Positions 6,904 to 16,863 are shown, numbered from the stretch's first letter. The stretch is 64,000 bases of DNA from Maritimibacter fusiformis (GCF_008086115.1 NZ_VSIY01000005.1:186001-250000), one strand, 5' to 3'. Numbers and translations are program-made. The notes: generated from the letters alone by a model not told the origin.

Positions 6904-9855
6904 TCACTCGCCCACGAGCATCCGGGCTTCGTGCTTTTTCAGGATACGCCGCGCGGCGGCGTAGTCCTCGATGCCTTCGCGGGTCTCAAGCTCCGGGAAC
7001 AGCTCGAACAACTCCTGCCGCTGAGCATTGCCGATGCCCTTCAGAGAGTGGTCACCGGGCTGGAAGCTCTCGGTCCAGGCGCCGTCCGACAGCACCACCT
7101 CGTGGTGATCGAACATGAAGTGGATGTAGGTCACCCCCGCCGGCTCGACCACTTCGATACCGCGGTTGTCCACCAGGTGCTTGGCCGCGGCCAGCACTTC
7201 GCGTTCGTCGAAATAGAGCGCGGTGCGGTCGTTGGCCACCAGGATGCGGTGGTTCGGGCTGACCAGCATGTCGCGTTCCGGCAGCCCGTTGCCCAGCGCG
7301 CCGGCCCGGATCAGCACCGGGTTGAGGTGCGGGTTGGTGGCGACCGCTTTCCAGTCCATCGGCTTGGCCCCGATCCAGCGGATCTCCTGGATGCCGTTGT
7401 CGCGGGTGATCACCCGGTCGCCGGCCTTCAGTTCCTCGACCAGCTTTTCACCCTTCGGCGTCGCGATCCGCGTGCCGGGGGTAAAGCAGGGCACGACATT
7501 CTCGATGTTGTAGAAGTCCATCGTGCCGACTTCGTTGTCATCCTTGTCGAAGAAGGTGACAAAGCCGTCCTCGTTGTCGGGCGAGGTATAGGTGACCCTG
7601 AGCCCGCCATCGGTCGGGGCCGAGCCGCGCAGGTCGAGCGTGTCGTAATCCACCCCGCCCTCGTTGCCATCGACGTAATCGCCGGGGCCGACGTTGACGA
7701 AGGTGTCCTGGTCGTCGCCGCCAAAGGCGCGGTCCGCCCCTTCGCCGCCGTCGATCAGGTCGTCGCCCTGGCCGCCGTAAAGGATGTCGTCGCCCTTGCC
7801 GCCATAGATCTCGTCGTTGTCGATGCCGCCGTCGATGAAGTCGTTGCCATCGTCGCCGTAGAGGATGTCGGCATCGTCCTGGCCATAGATGACATCGTCC
7901 CCGTCACCGCCGTGGATGATGTCGATGCCGTTGTCCGGGCGCGGATCGTCGATGCCGTAGACCGGATCGTCCTTGTCCTGGATGTTGAGCGGATCGGACC
8001 CGGCCCCGAGGCCGCCCCAGATCTCGTCATTGCCGGCGCCGCCATAGATCGTGTCCGAGCCGTGGCCGCCGATGATTACATCGTTGCCGTCGCCACCGTC
8101 GATGGTGTCGTCGTCCAGCCCGCCGTCGATGGTGTCGTCCCCGTCGCCGCCGAAGATCACGTCCTGGTCGTCGCCGGTCGAGATCGTGTCGTTGCCCGCG
8201 CCACCGTCGACGAAATCGCGGTCGTTGAACTTGTCGTAATCCTCGGGGATATCCGGCCACGGATCCGGCAGATCGGCACCGTAATCCGACATCGGGGTCG
8301 AGCCGGAGGTGTCGATCACGTCATCGCCATCGCCGCCATAGACCGTGTCCGAGCCGTCGCCGCCGATGATGGTATCATTGCCACCCTCGCCATAGATCAG
8401 GTCGTCGCCTTCGCCACCGTGGAGCACGTCATTGCCGGGTTCGCCGGCGCCCGCGTCGACCATCACGTCGAAATAGACGTCGGTGATGTTGATGCCCGAA
8501 CCGTTGCTGCCGTCCTGGTCATGCTCGATCAGGATCTGCGACACCGGACCGGGAATGGTGACCAGCATCGAATAGCGCGGGTCGGCGTCAGACTTGTAGC
8601 CGCCTTTGCTGTCGGCGGTGTCGGCGCCGGGCACGCCGTCGGTATCCAGGAGCGTCAGCCGAGAGCCGCCGTCCAACTCGACCTCGATCGGGTCGCCGTT
8701 CTCGTCGAAGGCCGAGATGCGCACCACGCCGTCGCCGTCGATGTCGTTCACGCGGAACGACACGTTGCTCACCGCCTCCGAGAAGTCGAGCGTATAGTCG
8801 CCCTCGTTGCCTTCGCCCCTGAGCGTCGAGAACAGCGACGAATTCTGATCGACCGGCTGGCCGTCGTCCTCGATCCCGTCGACATACTGATCGTCGGTCT
8901 CGAACTTGCTCGCCGCCTTGCCGGTTTCCTGGACGATCGAGAAGGTCACCTCGACGTTGCCGGTGTTCTGGGTGAACCCGTCGGCATTGGCGTTGTGGGC
9001 AAACCCGGGGGCCTCGTCCCAGTTCAGGCTCTCGCGAACCGTGGTCGTCCCGCCGCCGTAGCCGCCGTTGCTGTCGCCGTGGATCTCGTCGTCGCCGGTG
9101 CCGCCGAACACGGTGTCGTTGCCGGAACCGGCATAGACCTCGTCGTCACCCTCGCCCGCGTCGATCCGGTCATCGCCGGCAAAGCCCAGGATGATGTCGT
9201 CGTTCGGCGCTTCGCCGGGCAGGATCGCGTCGTTGTTGTCGACCATGTCGCCATGCGGATCGCCGGTGTAGTAGATGTCGATCACGTCGTCGCCGGCGGT
9301 GCCCTGCACGATCCCGTCGCCTTCGCCCTGCCCGTCCGGGCAGTTGAAGCCGAGATCGGTGACCTTGATGTGGCCGGACAGCGGTTCGTCGGAACCGTTG
9401 TCGTGCACGATCACCAGCTTGACGATCGGACCGGCAATCGAGACGGTCACGCCCTCGTCGTTCAGCGCATCGTTGCCCTCGATCGAGTTGCCGGTGACCA
9501 CCTGTCCGGTTTGCAGATCGGTGAAGGTCACGTCGACCAGGTTGTTCTGCGCATCATAGGCGCGGATCGTCACCTTGTCGTCCCAGTCCCAGCCCTGATC
9601 GACGTCGACCAGTTGGAAATTCACGTCGGTGACCGGGTGACCGAACGAGATTTCGCCCTTGGTTTCGTTGCCCACGTCCTTTGAGAACAACTGTCCGCCC
9701 ACGACCGTGAATTCGTCGCCGTCGACGTTGGCCGGCGTCGCAACGCTGACCAGCACGTCCGGGCCGCTGCCAGTGGAGCTCAGGGTCGCCGACCCGTCTG
9801 CGCCGGTGAGATCCCAGTCAAGAATGTAGTTTCCGGTCGGTGTCCAAGTCGTCAT
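6904..9855 (-). CDS. RTX calcium-binding repeat protein with C-terminal Hint_2 domain
   Basis: An acidic 983-residue protein. Residues about 1-185 form a beta-rich domain. RTX nonapeptides (GGxGxDxUx type) follow at about 190-275. A second beta domain spans about 280-470, and a long RTX block spans about 475-730 (GGDGDDxI, GGAGNDTI and similar). A Hint_2 domain begins at Cys790 in CFTPGT and runs to the C-terminus. RTX blocks fold on Ca2+ after type I secretion; Hint domains can self-cleave. No type I secretion genes are in the window. The short ORF upstream ends one base before this ATG. Function is unknown beyond probable secretion and self-processing. Confidence 0.85.
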   Translation of the reverse strand: MTTWTPTGNYILDWDLTGADGSATLSSTGSGPDVLVSVATPANVDGDEFTVVGGQLFSKDVGNETKGEISFGHPVTDVNFQLVDVDQGWDWDDKVTIRAYDAQNNLVDVTFTDLQTGQVVTGNSIEGNDALNDEGVTVSIAGPIVKLVIVHDNGSDEPLSGHIKVTDLGFNCPDGQGEGDGIVQGTAGDDVIDIYYTGDPHGDMVDNNDAILPGEAPNDDIILGFAGDDRIDAGEGDDEVYAGSGNDTVFGGTGDDEIHGDSNGGYGGGTTTVRESLNWDEAPGFAHNANADGFTQNTGNVEVTFSIVQETGKAASKFETDDQYVDGIEDDGQPVDQNSSLFSTLRGEGNEGDYTLDFSEAVSNVSFRVNDIDGDGVVRISAFDENGDPIEVELDGGSRLTLLDTDGVPGADTADSKGGYKSDADPRYSMLVTIPGPVSQILIEHDQDGSNGSGINITDVYFDVMVDAGAGEPGNDVLHGGEGDDLIYGEGGNDTIIGGDGSDTVYGGDGDDVIDTSGSTPMSDYGADLPDPWPDIPEDYDKFNDRDFVDGGAGNDTISTGDDQDVIFGGDGDDTIDGGLDDDTIDGGDGNDVIIGGHGSDTIYGGAGNDEIWGGLGAGSDPLNIQDKDDPVYGIDDPRPDNGIDIIHGGDGDDVIYGQDDADILYGDDGNDFIDGGIDNDEIYGGKGDDILYGGQGDDLIDGGEGADRAFGGDDQDTFVNVGPGDYVDGNEGGVDYDTLDLRGSAPTDGGLRVTYTSPDNEDGFVTFFDKDDNEVGTMDFYNIENVVPCFTPGTRIATPKGEKLVEELKAGDRVITRDNGIQEIRWIGAKPMDWKAVATNPHLNPVLIRAGALGNGLPERDMLVSPNHRILVANDRTALYFDEREVLAAAKHLVDNRGIEVVEPAGVTYIHFMFDHHEVVLSDGAWTESFQPGDHSLKGIGNAQRQELFELFPELETREGIEDYAAARRILKKHEARMLVGE

Positions 9856-9856
9856 T

Positions 9857-10048
9857 TCACAGGTTCCCTTGCTCGTGTCCGCGCCGCCGCACCCTGAACC
9901 TCAGGGCAACCGGAGCATCATTGGTGACGCCGCCGGCCATCAGCCGGTCCACGGTCACGTCGATCTCGTTGCTGTTGATGTGAAATACCCCGAACCGTCC
10001 CGCGGTTGTCGCGGTGCAAATACGGTCTGCATCATGCGTTACAGGCAT
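9857..10048 (-). CDS. Small hypothetical protein coupled to the RTX-Hint gene
   Basis: A 63-residue ORF whose TGA ends one base before the ATG of the RTX-Hint gene, which argues for translational coupling. The ATG at 10048 is chosen because a GAGGGG ribosome site lies about 6 nt upstream; the frame extends 15 codons further without such a site. The protein is not recognised. It is soluble with a basic C-terminus (RFRVRRRGHEQ). It could be a partner of the RTX protein or a leader peptide. Confidence 0.5.
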   Translation of the reverse strand: MPVTHDADRICTATTAGRFGVFHINSNEIDVTVDRLMAGGVTNDAPVALRFRVRRRGHEQGNL

Positions 10049-10792
10049 GTTTTCCCCTCGCCAGCACTCGTTCCTGCCCAGGCAGAGCGACATCAGCCAC
10101 GGAACGCCGCGCCAAGCCGATCCACGGGTCCATGAGAGGAGAAGTCGATCCCGGAACGGAATCGAACAAGACAGCGCAGTTGTGCGGACCCCCCGATCCT
10201 TACCCTTACGTGCCCTTGCACCAATTCGTTCAAAACGACATGGCGCACTTCGTCCCCACGGAAATCCCGTAGGCTTGAGCGGCCGCCCCCGTGGCCACTA
10301 GACATCGCCCCCCAGTGGGCAACTCTCAAAATACAGAGCCGTCCCGGCATCACAAAGGTATTTTTCCGGTGTCGGGCCATGCGCGGCCCTGTTAACCCTG
10401 TTTGCGGCCTGAACAGGACCGGACCTCACCTGGCGTGACTCCGCTATTGTTTCTCAAACCGCGACAGTTGCCGCCCCGAGGCGGTCCTCGCCGCCGCGCG
10501 AGCCATCCCAAAGCGCGCAATTCTATCCTGACACGCGAACTTCACACCCCCTCCGACCGTCATACGGCAGCCCGGTGTTTCCTTTTTGGAAACCGCCGAT
10601 TGTGTCGCGAACGGCAACGAAGGGGCGGGACTATTTCCGAACATGGTTATCACCACGCGCTTGTGATGATTGTTACCATGACCAATACAGCCGTGGTCGG
10701 GAGATTGCCGACAATCCGGAAACGAGGCGCCGCATCGTGGCCCGAATCACCCGCGACAGCGCCGATCCCGCATGGCGTCACCTCGCCGCTTG
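10049..10792. other. Gene-free region upstream of the RTX operon
   Basis: About 740 bp without a credible gene. ORFs here have poor amino-acid composition and no ribosome sites. It separates the RTX/Hint pair from the capsule locus and must hold the promoter of the leftward small-ORF/RTX unit. Confidence 0.4.
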
Positions 10793-11635
10793 TTACCGGT
10801 CGCCGGCGCCGTCCGACACGTGAAAGCGAAATGGCCGGTTGATGGCGTGGCGCAGCCGCCTGGGCAAAGCGCCGTGCAGCCCGATCAGAAGCCGCAGCCG
10901 CAGCGGAAAGGTGATCCGCCGCCGCCCCCGCGCCAGCCCGGCCACGATCCGCCGGGCCGCAGCCTCGGGCGAGACCATCATCGGCAAGGCACCGTTCTGG
11001 CGCGCGGTCTGGCCGGTCTCGACATGGCCCGGATGCACGACGCTGATGACCAGCCCGTCCGCCGCCACCGCCTCGTCCAGCGCCGTGGCGAAAGCTGTCA
11101 CACCGGCCTTGCTGGCCGAATAGGCCGGCGCGTCGGCATGGGGAAAGAACGCCGCCAGCGACGAGACCAGCGCGATCGTCCCGCGCCCGCGCGGCACCAT
11201 CAGGTCGGCCGCCGCCGTCGCGGTCGCCACCACGCCGCCCAGGTTGGTCGCCACCAGGTCGGCGGCAGCGCAGGCATCCTCGCAACGCCGCTCGGCCGCG
11301 CGTCCGGTCAGAACGCCCGCATTGGCGATCACCAGGTCAAGCGGATGCACCCCGTCGCACGCCGCCAGCCAGTCGCTGACCGCCGCCGCGTCGCGCACAT
11401 CGACAAACGCGGTCTCGACCCCGGCGCCGCGTATCCGGCAGGCGCTCGCCACCTCGTCCAGCCGCGCGCCGGTGCGCCCGCCGAGAAACAGCCGCACACC
11501 GGGGCGTGCCAGTTCCAGCGCCAGCGCCCGGCCCAGCCCGGCCCCTGCCCCGGTGATCGCAACCGACTGAAATGATCTGTCCGCGATGGCTTCGTCCTCC
11601 GCTTGACCCAGCCTAGGGCCGCGCGCCCCGGTCAA
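10793..11635 (-). CDS. SDR-family oxidoreductase (RkpH-like) of the capsule locus
   Basis: A 280-residue short-chain dehydrogenase with cofactor motif TGAGAGLG near residue 29, NAG motif (IANAGVL), catalytic Ser in SSLAAF, and YSASK with catalytic Tyr and Lys. The frame begins with a TTG overlapping the stop of the upstream KpsS-like gene (TTGA). No better start was seen, so about 20 N-terminal residues are uncertain. Next to a PKS and an alpha-oxoamine synthase it could reduce the 3-keto group of an aminoketone lipid, like 3-ketosphinganine reductase or rhizobial RkpH. That role is inferred from context. Confidence 0.75.
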   Translation of the reverse strand: MTGARGPRLGQAEDEAIADRSFQSVAITGAGAGLGRALALELARPGVRLFLGGRTGARLDEVASACRIRGAGVETAFVDVRDAAAVSDWLAACDGVHPLDLVIANAGVLTGRAAERRCEDACAAADLVATNLGGVVATATAAADLMVPRGRGTIALVSSLAAFFPHADAPAYSASKAGVTAFATALDEAVAADGLVISVVHPGHVETGQTARQNGALPMMVSPEAAARRIVAGLARGRRRITFPLRLRLLIGLHGALPRRLRHAINRPFRFHVSDGAGDR

Positions 11636-12906
11636 TCAACCGCGATCCCCATCGCACGGGCGCGCGCCAGCCGGGGCGGCGGCTCGACGAAGGCGCCCTT
11701 GTTGATCGTGCCCGCCAGCACCTTGTCGGCAATCGCCGCGGCCCCGGCCACCCGCCCCTCGCGGGTGTGAAAGCAGCCCTTGACGTGAATTGCATCGGCC
11801 ATCAGCCGGACCAGCGCCTCGACATCCTTGGGATCGGGCGGCGTCGCCTCGGTCCAGAACCGGTCGAGCGGCCCCTGGTGCGTCAACCCCGCGATGTCGT
11901 AGACCGCGATCCCGAGGCATTTCACCGGCGCATGGGCCTGCAGCGCGTGCAGGCCGACCGTGGAATTCAGCGTGATCACCCCCGCCGTCGCGCGCATCAG
12001 CTTGCCCAGGTCGCCGCCGTCGATATAGCTGACCCGGTCCGCCACACCGGCCTCGCGCGCCGCCCGGCGCACGGTGCGGCGGAACGGCTCGATGCCGTTG
12101 TCCAGCGGATGCAGCTTGACCACCAGTTCGGTGTCGTCGGGCGCATGGCTGGCGAACGAGGCGATCACCTCGCGGATATAGGGATGCAGCCCGTCATAGG
12201 GCGCATTGGCCCGGATCTGGTAGTCTTCCTGCTTTTGCAGCGGCAGCACGAAGAACCGCTTGCCGCCGCCCGCCAGACGCTCGACCTCGGCCTTCGCAGC
12301 CGCCTCGGCCCGCTTGTCGCCGATCAGGCGCGGGATATAGGACAGGTAGTCGTGCATCGGGTTGTAATATCGGTCGGCGTCGTAGCGCGGAAAGGTGAAC
12401 CACAGAAAATAGCTTACGAGATTGTAGAACACCTCGTGAAAGGCCTCGTTGCGGAACGGATAGGGGTATTTCAGGGTCCGGTCGGCCTTGAGCAGCCCTT
12501 CGGCGGCGGCGCGGATGGTGTCGAGATCGTCGGGGAAATGCGACTGGCTCGACTGGCCGCCGCGCTCGACGATGATCCAGTCGGGCCTGAGATAGCCGAA
12601 TTCATACGAGATCGCGCGCACGCCCATGCGCCCCGCCACCTCGGCGGCGATCTTGTGATAGGGCTTGCGGTCGCCAAAATAGAGGATGTCGGTGATCCCC
12701 TCGCGCGCGATCAGCGTCTCGAGGTAGCCCGCCCATTCCAGCCTGGAGCGGCGAAAGTTGCGCGCCCCGTGCCCCGGCCATGTCAGCCAGTCACCGAGGC
12801 AGAAGTTGACCCGCGTGACCTTGCAGCCGCGCGCCTCGAAGGCCCGGCCAAGCTGGCGCGAGAACGGCCCCGGCGGCCCCTGGAGGATGAGAATGCTGCT
12901 TGTCAC
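11632..12906 (-). CDS. Capsular polysaccharide protein, KpsS/RkpJ-like (Capsule_synth)
   Basis: A 424-residue protein starting at GTG. The N-terminal ILILQGPPGPFSRQL and the C-terminal VVKLHPLDNG followed by GVITLNSTVGLHAL are typical of KpsS/LpsZ/RkpJ proteins. In E. coli, KpsS adds the first beta-Kdo to the lipid acceptor of group 2 capsules in the cytoplasm. The single-domain length fits KpsS rather than the larger KpsC. Its stop overlaps the SDR start. No KpsC-type gene is in the window. The choice between Kdo transferase and a more general capsule-modifying role is inferred. Confidence 0.82.
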   Translation of the reverse strand: MTSSILILQGPPGPFSRQLGRAFEARGCKVTRVNFCLGDWLTWPGHGARNFRRSRLEWAGYLETLIAREGITDILYFGDRKPYHKIAAEVAGRMGVRAISYEFGYLRPDWIIVERGGQSSQSHFPDDLDTIRAAAEGLLKADRTLKYPYPFRNEAFHEVFYNLVSYFLWFTFPRYDADRYYNPMHDYLSYIPRLIGDKRAEAAAKAEVERLAGGGKRFFVLPLQKQEDYQIRANAPYDGLHPYIREVIASFASHAPDDTELVVKLHPLDNGIEPFRRTVRRAAREAGVADRVSYIDGGDLGKLMRATAGVITLNSTVGLHALQAHAPVKCLGIAVYDIAGLTHQGPLDRFWTEATPPDPKDVEALVRLMADAIHVKGCFHTREGRVAGAAAIADKVLAGTINKGAFVEPPPRLARARAMGIAVD

Positions 12907-13058
12907 CTGAACCCGCGCGTTCGGTTGCCGCGCCGGGGTCGGCGCCTGTGGTTTTCGACCTCTGAACGGGGAGTTTTGGGTGTCGCCCCGCCCGGCTTGG
13001 CGCTAGATTGCACGCGATCCGCGACGAGTCAACGAAGCCCCCGAGACAGGAACACCCC

Positions 13059-13886
13059 ATGACCGCACCCTCCCGCCCGGGGCCGATGAAAGCACTCGGC
13101 GATCTCGCCTTTCGCGTGGTCGATTTCATCGCCTACGAATTCGTCTACCTGGTCTCGCCGGTGCGCAAGAACACCTTTTTCAACGGCGGCTTCATGCCGC
13201 TCGCCGATGACATGGTCGCGGTGCCGGAACTGGCGGGCGAAGAGACCAACGTGATGGCCTATCACCTTGTGGCCGCGACCGCGCTTGCGGGCACCGGCCT
13301 TGCGCCCAGGCGCATCCTCGACGTGGGCTGCGGCATGGGCGGCGGCATGCTCTACATGGCGCGGCTGTTTCCGGGGGCCGAGGTTGTCGGGGTCGACCGC
13401 TCCGCCGCCGCCCTGCGCCGGGGGCGCAAGCTGTTGGAGGGCGAGCCGGGGATGCAGCTGATCCGCAGCGCCGGGCCGGGGCTGAACTTTGCGCCGGACA
13501 GTTTCGACCTGGTGGTCGGGGTGGAATCGCCCACCGTCTATGGCGCCGAGCGGTTTCTGACCGACGCGATGAAGGTGACGCGCCCGGGCGGCATCATCTC
13601 GATCAAGTCGGGCTATGGCGAGGGCGACCATGCCGAGATCAAGGCCCGCCTGGCCCGCGTCGCCGGTGAGGTCGGGCTTGAAATGCTGCTCTACGAGGAT
13701 GTCACGCCGGGCTGCATCGACGCGCTCAACGCCGATATCCCGCGCCGCGAAGAGATGCTGAAACGGGTGCCCTGGCCGTTCTCGATCTATGGCCGGCGCT
13801 GGGCCGACATGCCCGGCACCAAGCAGTATGAGGAATACACCTCCGGCAAGCGCGCCGACTACATCGCGGCCTTTCGCAAGCCTTAA
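13059..13886 (+). CDS. Class I SAM-dependent methyltransferase
   Basis: A 275-residue protein with motif I ILDVGCGMGGG near residue 85, an acidic motif II (GVDRS), and SFDLVVGVES further on. The start is the ATG after AGACAGGAAC. The frame is open further upstream without a better site. It is encoded opposite to its neighbours, and its stop overlaps the convergent GlfT2-like gene by 4 bp. Its location inside the capsule locus suggests methylation of a sugar or lipid intermediate; the substrate is unknown. Confidence 0.75.
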   Translation: MTAPSRPGPMKALGDLAFRVVDFIAYEFVYLVSPVRKNTFFNGGFMPLADDMVAVPELAGEETNVMAYHLVAATALAGTGLAPRRILDVGCGMGGGMLYMARLFPGAEVVGVDRSAAALRRGRKLLEGEPGMQLIRSAGPGLNFAPDSFDLVVGVESPTVYGAERFLTDAMKVTRPGGIISIKSGYGEGDHAEIKARLARVAGEVGLEMLLYEDVTPGCIDALNADIPRREEMLKRVPWPFSIYGRRWADMPGTKQYEEYTSGKRADYIAAFRKP

Positions 13887-15676
13887 TCCAGGTCGCGCCC
13901 GCGCGGGATCGCGAACTGTTTCTGCCATGCCCCGGCGTCGGTCAGCGCGGCAAAGCCGGTGCGCCAACGCCGGACCGCGCCGCGGCGGCGCACCAGATAG
14001 CCCAGCATGGTCCAGCCCACCCGGAGCGTATTGCCCCAGAGCCGCAGGCGCGACGGCCTGAACACCGCATAGCGGCTGTGGCCGATGTCGAGCGGCATGG
14101 CATAGCCGCGCCCGCCCACCAGCGCCGGGTGATTGGGACCGATCCGAAACAGGATCGGACGCGCCCGCACCGGGGTCAGGCTGATGCGGGCATAGGTGGC
14201 GGCAAAGCCGCGCACGGTGTCACCGATATCGTATTTCAGGAATGACACGCTGCTGGCAGCGGGCTGGTAGGTTGCCGGGTCGATGTCCTCGACGACCTCG
14301 GGCGCGGGCAGCCGGGCGATCGCGGCCATCAGCCGATGATGGCGCGTCTCGCTGTCGGTGGCGGCCAGCGCCTCCGGCCCGGCGAGATAGTCGCGCACCG
14401 CCATCGCGATCACCGGCGCGGCGGCGTAGCGGTGCAGCAGCATGTAGTTGAAGAACACGCCCAGCAGGTAGAGCGCATCCAGCGGCGCGGCGAACTGCGG
14501 ATAGAGCGCCGCGTTCACCAGCCGGTTGCGCACATCGTAATAGGTCAGCCAGTCGCTAAGCTTGAAGCCGAAACTTTCATGCCAGACCGCAACCCCCGGC
14601 AAGGGCACCGTGGGCACCCCGTGGGCAGTGGCGCGGCAGCCGTATTCGACATCGTCGCCACGGATGAAATAGGGCGCGGGCAGGCCGATCCCGCGGATCG
14701 TCGCGGCGGGGACCATGCACCACCACCAGCCGTTGTAGTGGATCGTTCCCGGCGCGTCGAAGAGCGCAAGCCCTTCGGTTTTCGACAAGTCGACATCCTT
14801 GCCAATGCTCATTCCGCGCCACCCTGCATCCATCACCCCGGCCACCTCATAGACCCGCACGGGATCAAAGATGTCGAGCATCTGACCGCCGATGGACAGG
14901 GGGTGGCGGGCGTAGGCGGCAAAGCGGATGGCGCGGGCGATGACGCGGGCGTCGATCACGATATCGTCGTCCATCAACAGGTGATGGGTGGCCAGGTCGT
15001 CGGCCATCGCGGCCTCGAACATCGTGCGCGCAAAGCCGCCGCAGCCGCCCAGGTTGGCCTGTTCGATCACCTCGGCCCCGACCGCTTCGATCTGGGTGGC
15101 AAGTGCCGGGTCGGTGAAGGACGGCCCCTGGTTCACCACCCGAACGGCGCAAATCTCCGGCGTTTCGGCGCGCGCCTTGGCCAGGGCAGCCATGGTCCCG
15201 GCCAGGTAGGCTTCGCGCCGGAAGGTGCAGATGCCGATCGACAGGCGGATGTCGTTGGCCGGGGCGATGTCGGTGACATAGGCAAGTCGCGCGATCCGGC
15301 AGGCGGTTGCGGCCTCGACCTCGACGACAAGCCTGCAAATGTCAGCCCTTTCGGTCAGGTCGGCAGTTCCAAGCGCGTCGAGCCAGAACACGCCGCCCGC
15401 CGCGCCCTCGCCCAGCACATGCCGTGCGCCCGCCGCGGCGATCCCGATCACCCTGACCCCGGCCTGCCCCTCGGCCTCGATCAGCACCCCGAGCCGCCCG
15501 ACCCGGGCATGCTCACGCCACGGGCCTAGGTAGAAGCTGTTGAAATAGCTGTCGGTCGACAGCACCCCGCCCGCCGCCAGGTCGAACCCGCCCGAGGCCA
15601 GGTAAAGCACCTCGGGCCGCCCCGGCATCGGCGTCAGCCCCTCCTGCAGGACGTGATAATCGGCCCCGGCACGCAT
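13883..15676 (-). CDS. GlfT2-like galactofuranosyltransferase
   Basis: A 597-residue protein with an N-terminal beta-rich region and a GT-A glycosyltransferase domain from about residue 160. Motifs typical of mycobacterial GlfT2 are visible: ANLGGCGGFARTM, the metal-binding HLLMDDDI, NGWWWCMVP, and PYFIRGDDVEYG. GlfT2 polymerises galactofuranose from UDP-Galf. The gene starts one base into the stop of glf (TGATG), so the UDP-Galf maker and user are coupled. A Galf-containing capsule or glycan is the likely product. Confidence 0.82.
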   Translation of the reverse strand: MRAGADYHVLQEGLTPMPGRPEVLYLASGGFDLAAGGVLSTDSYFNSFYLGPWREHARVGRLGVLIEAEGQAGVRVIGIAAAGARHVLGEGAAGGVFWLDALGTADLTERADICRLVVEVEAATACRIARLAYVTDIAPANDIRLSIGICTFRREAYLAGTMAALAKARAETPEICAVRVVNQGPSFTDPALATQIEAVGAEVIEQANLGGCGGFARTMFEAAMADDLATHHLLMDDDIVIDARVIARAIRFAAYARHPLSIGGQMLDIFDPVRVYEVAGVMDAGWRGMSIGKDVDLSKTEGLALFDAPGTIHYNGWWWCMVPAATIRGIGLPAPYFIRGDDVEYGCRATAHGVPTVPLPGVAVWHESFGFKLSDWLTYYDVRNRLVNAALYPQFAAPLDALYLLGVFFNYMLLHRYAAAPVIAMAVRDYLAGPEALAATDSETRHHRLMAAIARLPAPEVVEDIDPATYQPAASSVSFLKYDIGDTVRGFAATYARISLTPVRARPILFRIGPNHPALVGGRGYAMPLDIGHSRYAVFRPSRLRLWGNTLRVGWTMLGYLVRRRGAVRRWRTGFAALTDAGAWQKQFAIPRGRDLD

Positions 15677-16827
15677 CAGTTCAGCGGATCGTGCGCGAAA
15701 ACCGGCGCCGGTTGGCCCTGCTGCCAGGCCGCGTGCAGCGCCTCGGCGGTGTCGAGGGCGCGCCCGATGGTCACGTCCATGTCGAGATAGGCGTAGGTGC
15801 CCAGCCGTCCCAGGAACGTAACGCCCTTCGTCGCCCGCGCCCGCGCGACATAGCGCGCCAGCAGCGCCTTGTCGTCGGCCAGCCGCAGCGGATAGAATGG
15901 AATGTCCCCCGGCCCGCAGTCATCGCTGAATTCACGAAACGCAACCGACCGGGCAAACTCGGCCTGCTCCCACGGCGCGAAATACTTGTGCTCCGCGATC
16001 CGGGTATGCGCCACCTCGGCGTCGCAATAGTTCATCACCGCAGTGCCCTGAATGTCGCCCTCGGCCCGGATCGGCTCGAACCGCAACGTCCGGTAGGCCA
16101 GCCGCCCCTCGGCATGGTCGAAATAGCGGTCCAGCGGCCCGGTCCAGAGCACATGGTCGAAATCGCCGGGCATATCCTCGGCCCGTGTGCCCAACTGCAG
16201 CGCAATGCGCGGATGATCGAGGATCGCGTCCACCATGGCGCTGTAGCCGTCGCGCGGGATGCCCTGGTGGCGGTGAAAGAAATAGTTGTCGTCATAGGTG
16301 AAGCGCAGCGGCAAACGCTTGAGGATCGAGGCCGGAAGCCGCGACGGCTCTACCCCCCATTGCTTTCGCGTGTAGCCCTCGAAGAAAGCGCGGTAGAGGT
16401 CTTCGCCCACCAGCTTGAGGCCCTGCTCCTCGAAATTCGACGCGGTCCCGATGTCGTCGCGGGCCAGGGCCTCGACATGGGCGCGCGCCTCGGCCGGGGA
16501 AAAGCTGGCGCGCAAGAACTGGTTGATCGTGTGCAGGTTGATCGGCAGCGTATAGACCTCGCCGCCCACCACCGCCTTGACGCGGTTGACGTAGGGCATC
16601 ATCTCGGCGAACCGCGCGACATAGTCCCAGACCCGCCTGTCGTCGGTGTGAAAGATGTGCGGCCCGTAGACATGCACCATCACGCCGGTCTCGGGATCGC
16701 GCGCGGTGTGGCAGTTTCCTGCGACGTGGTCGCGCTCATCGACGATGGTAACGTCATGGCCAAGCTCGGCCAGCGCCCGGCCCGCGACCGCGCCCGAGAA
16801 CCCCGCGCCCGCGACGAGCAGCCTCAT
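15676..16827 (-). CDS. glf: UDP-galactopyranose mutase
   Basis: A 383-residue flavoenzyme matching Glf length. It begins with the FAD-binding VAGAGFSGAVAGRAL and has VYGPHIFHTDD, NRVKAVVGGEVYTLPINL, and FFEGYTRKQWG, all diagnostic of UDP-galactopyranose mutase. It converts UDP-Galp to UDP-Galf in the cytoplasm. It lies 36 bp after the oxoamine synthase and is coupled to the GlfT2-like gene. Confidence 0.92.
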   Translation of the reverse strand: MRLLVAGAGFSGAVAGRALAELGHDVTIVDERDHVAGNCHTARDPETGVMVHVYGPHIFHTDDRRVWDYVARFAEMMPYVNRVKAVVGGEVYTLPINLHTINQFLRASFSPAEARAHVEALARDDIGTASNFEEQGLKLVGEDLYRAFFEGYTRKQWGVEPSRLPASILKRLPLRFTYDDNYFFHRHQGIPRDGYSAMVDAILDHPRIALQLGTRAEDMPGDFDHVLWTGPLDRYFDHAEGRLAYRTLRFEPIRAEGDIQGTAVMNYCDAEVAHTRIAEHKYFAPWEQAEFARSVAFREFSDDCGPGDIPFYPLRLADDKALLARYVARARATKGVTFLGRLGTYAYLDMDVTIGRALDTAEALHAAWQQGQPAPVFAHDPLN

Positions 16828-16863
16828 CGCCGCGCCCCTATGCCGGATCCGCGTGCCACAGGC

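Noticed and set aside
7680..8450. Possible CRISPR-like regular repeats
   Set aside because: The periodicity is the 27-bp coding unit of RTX nonapeptides, degenerate and without spacers.
6931..9684. A 917-codon frame antisense to the RTX gene
   Set aside because: It is a Val/Asp/Ala repeat mirror of the RTX nonapeptides, so a shadow.
10402..10842. 146-codon frame in the gap before the capsule locus
   Set aside because: Arg/Pro-rich, with no ribosome site, and it overlaps the SDR 3' end.
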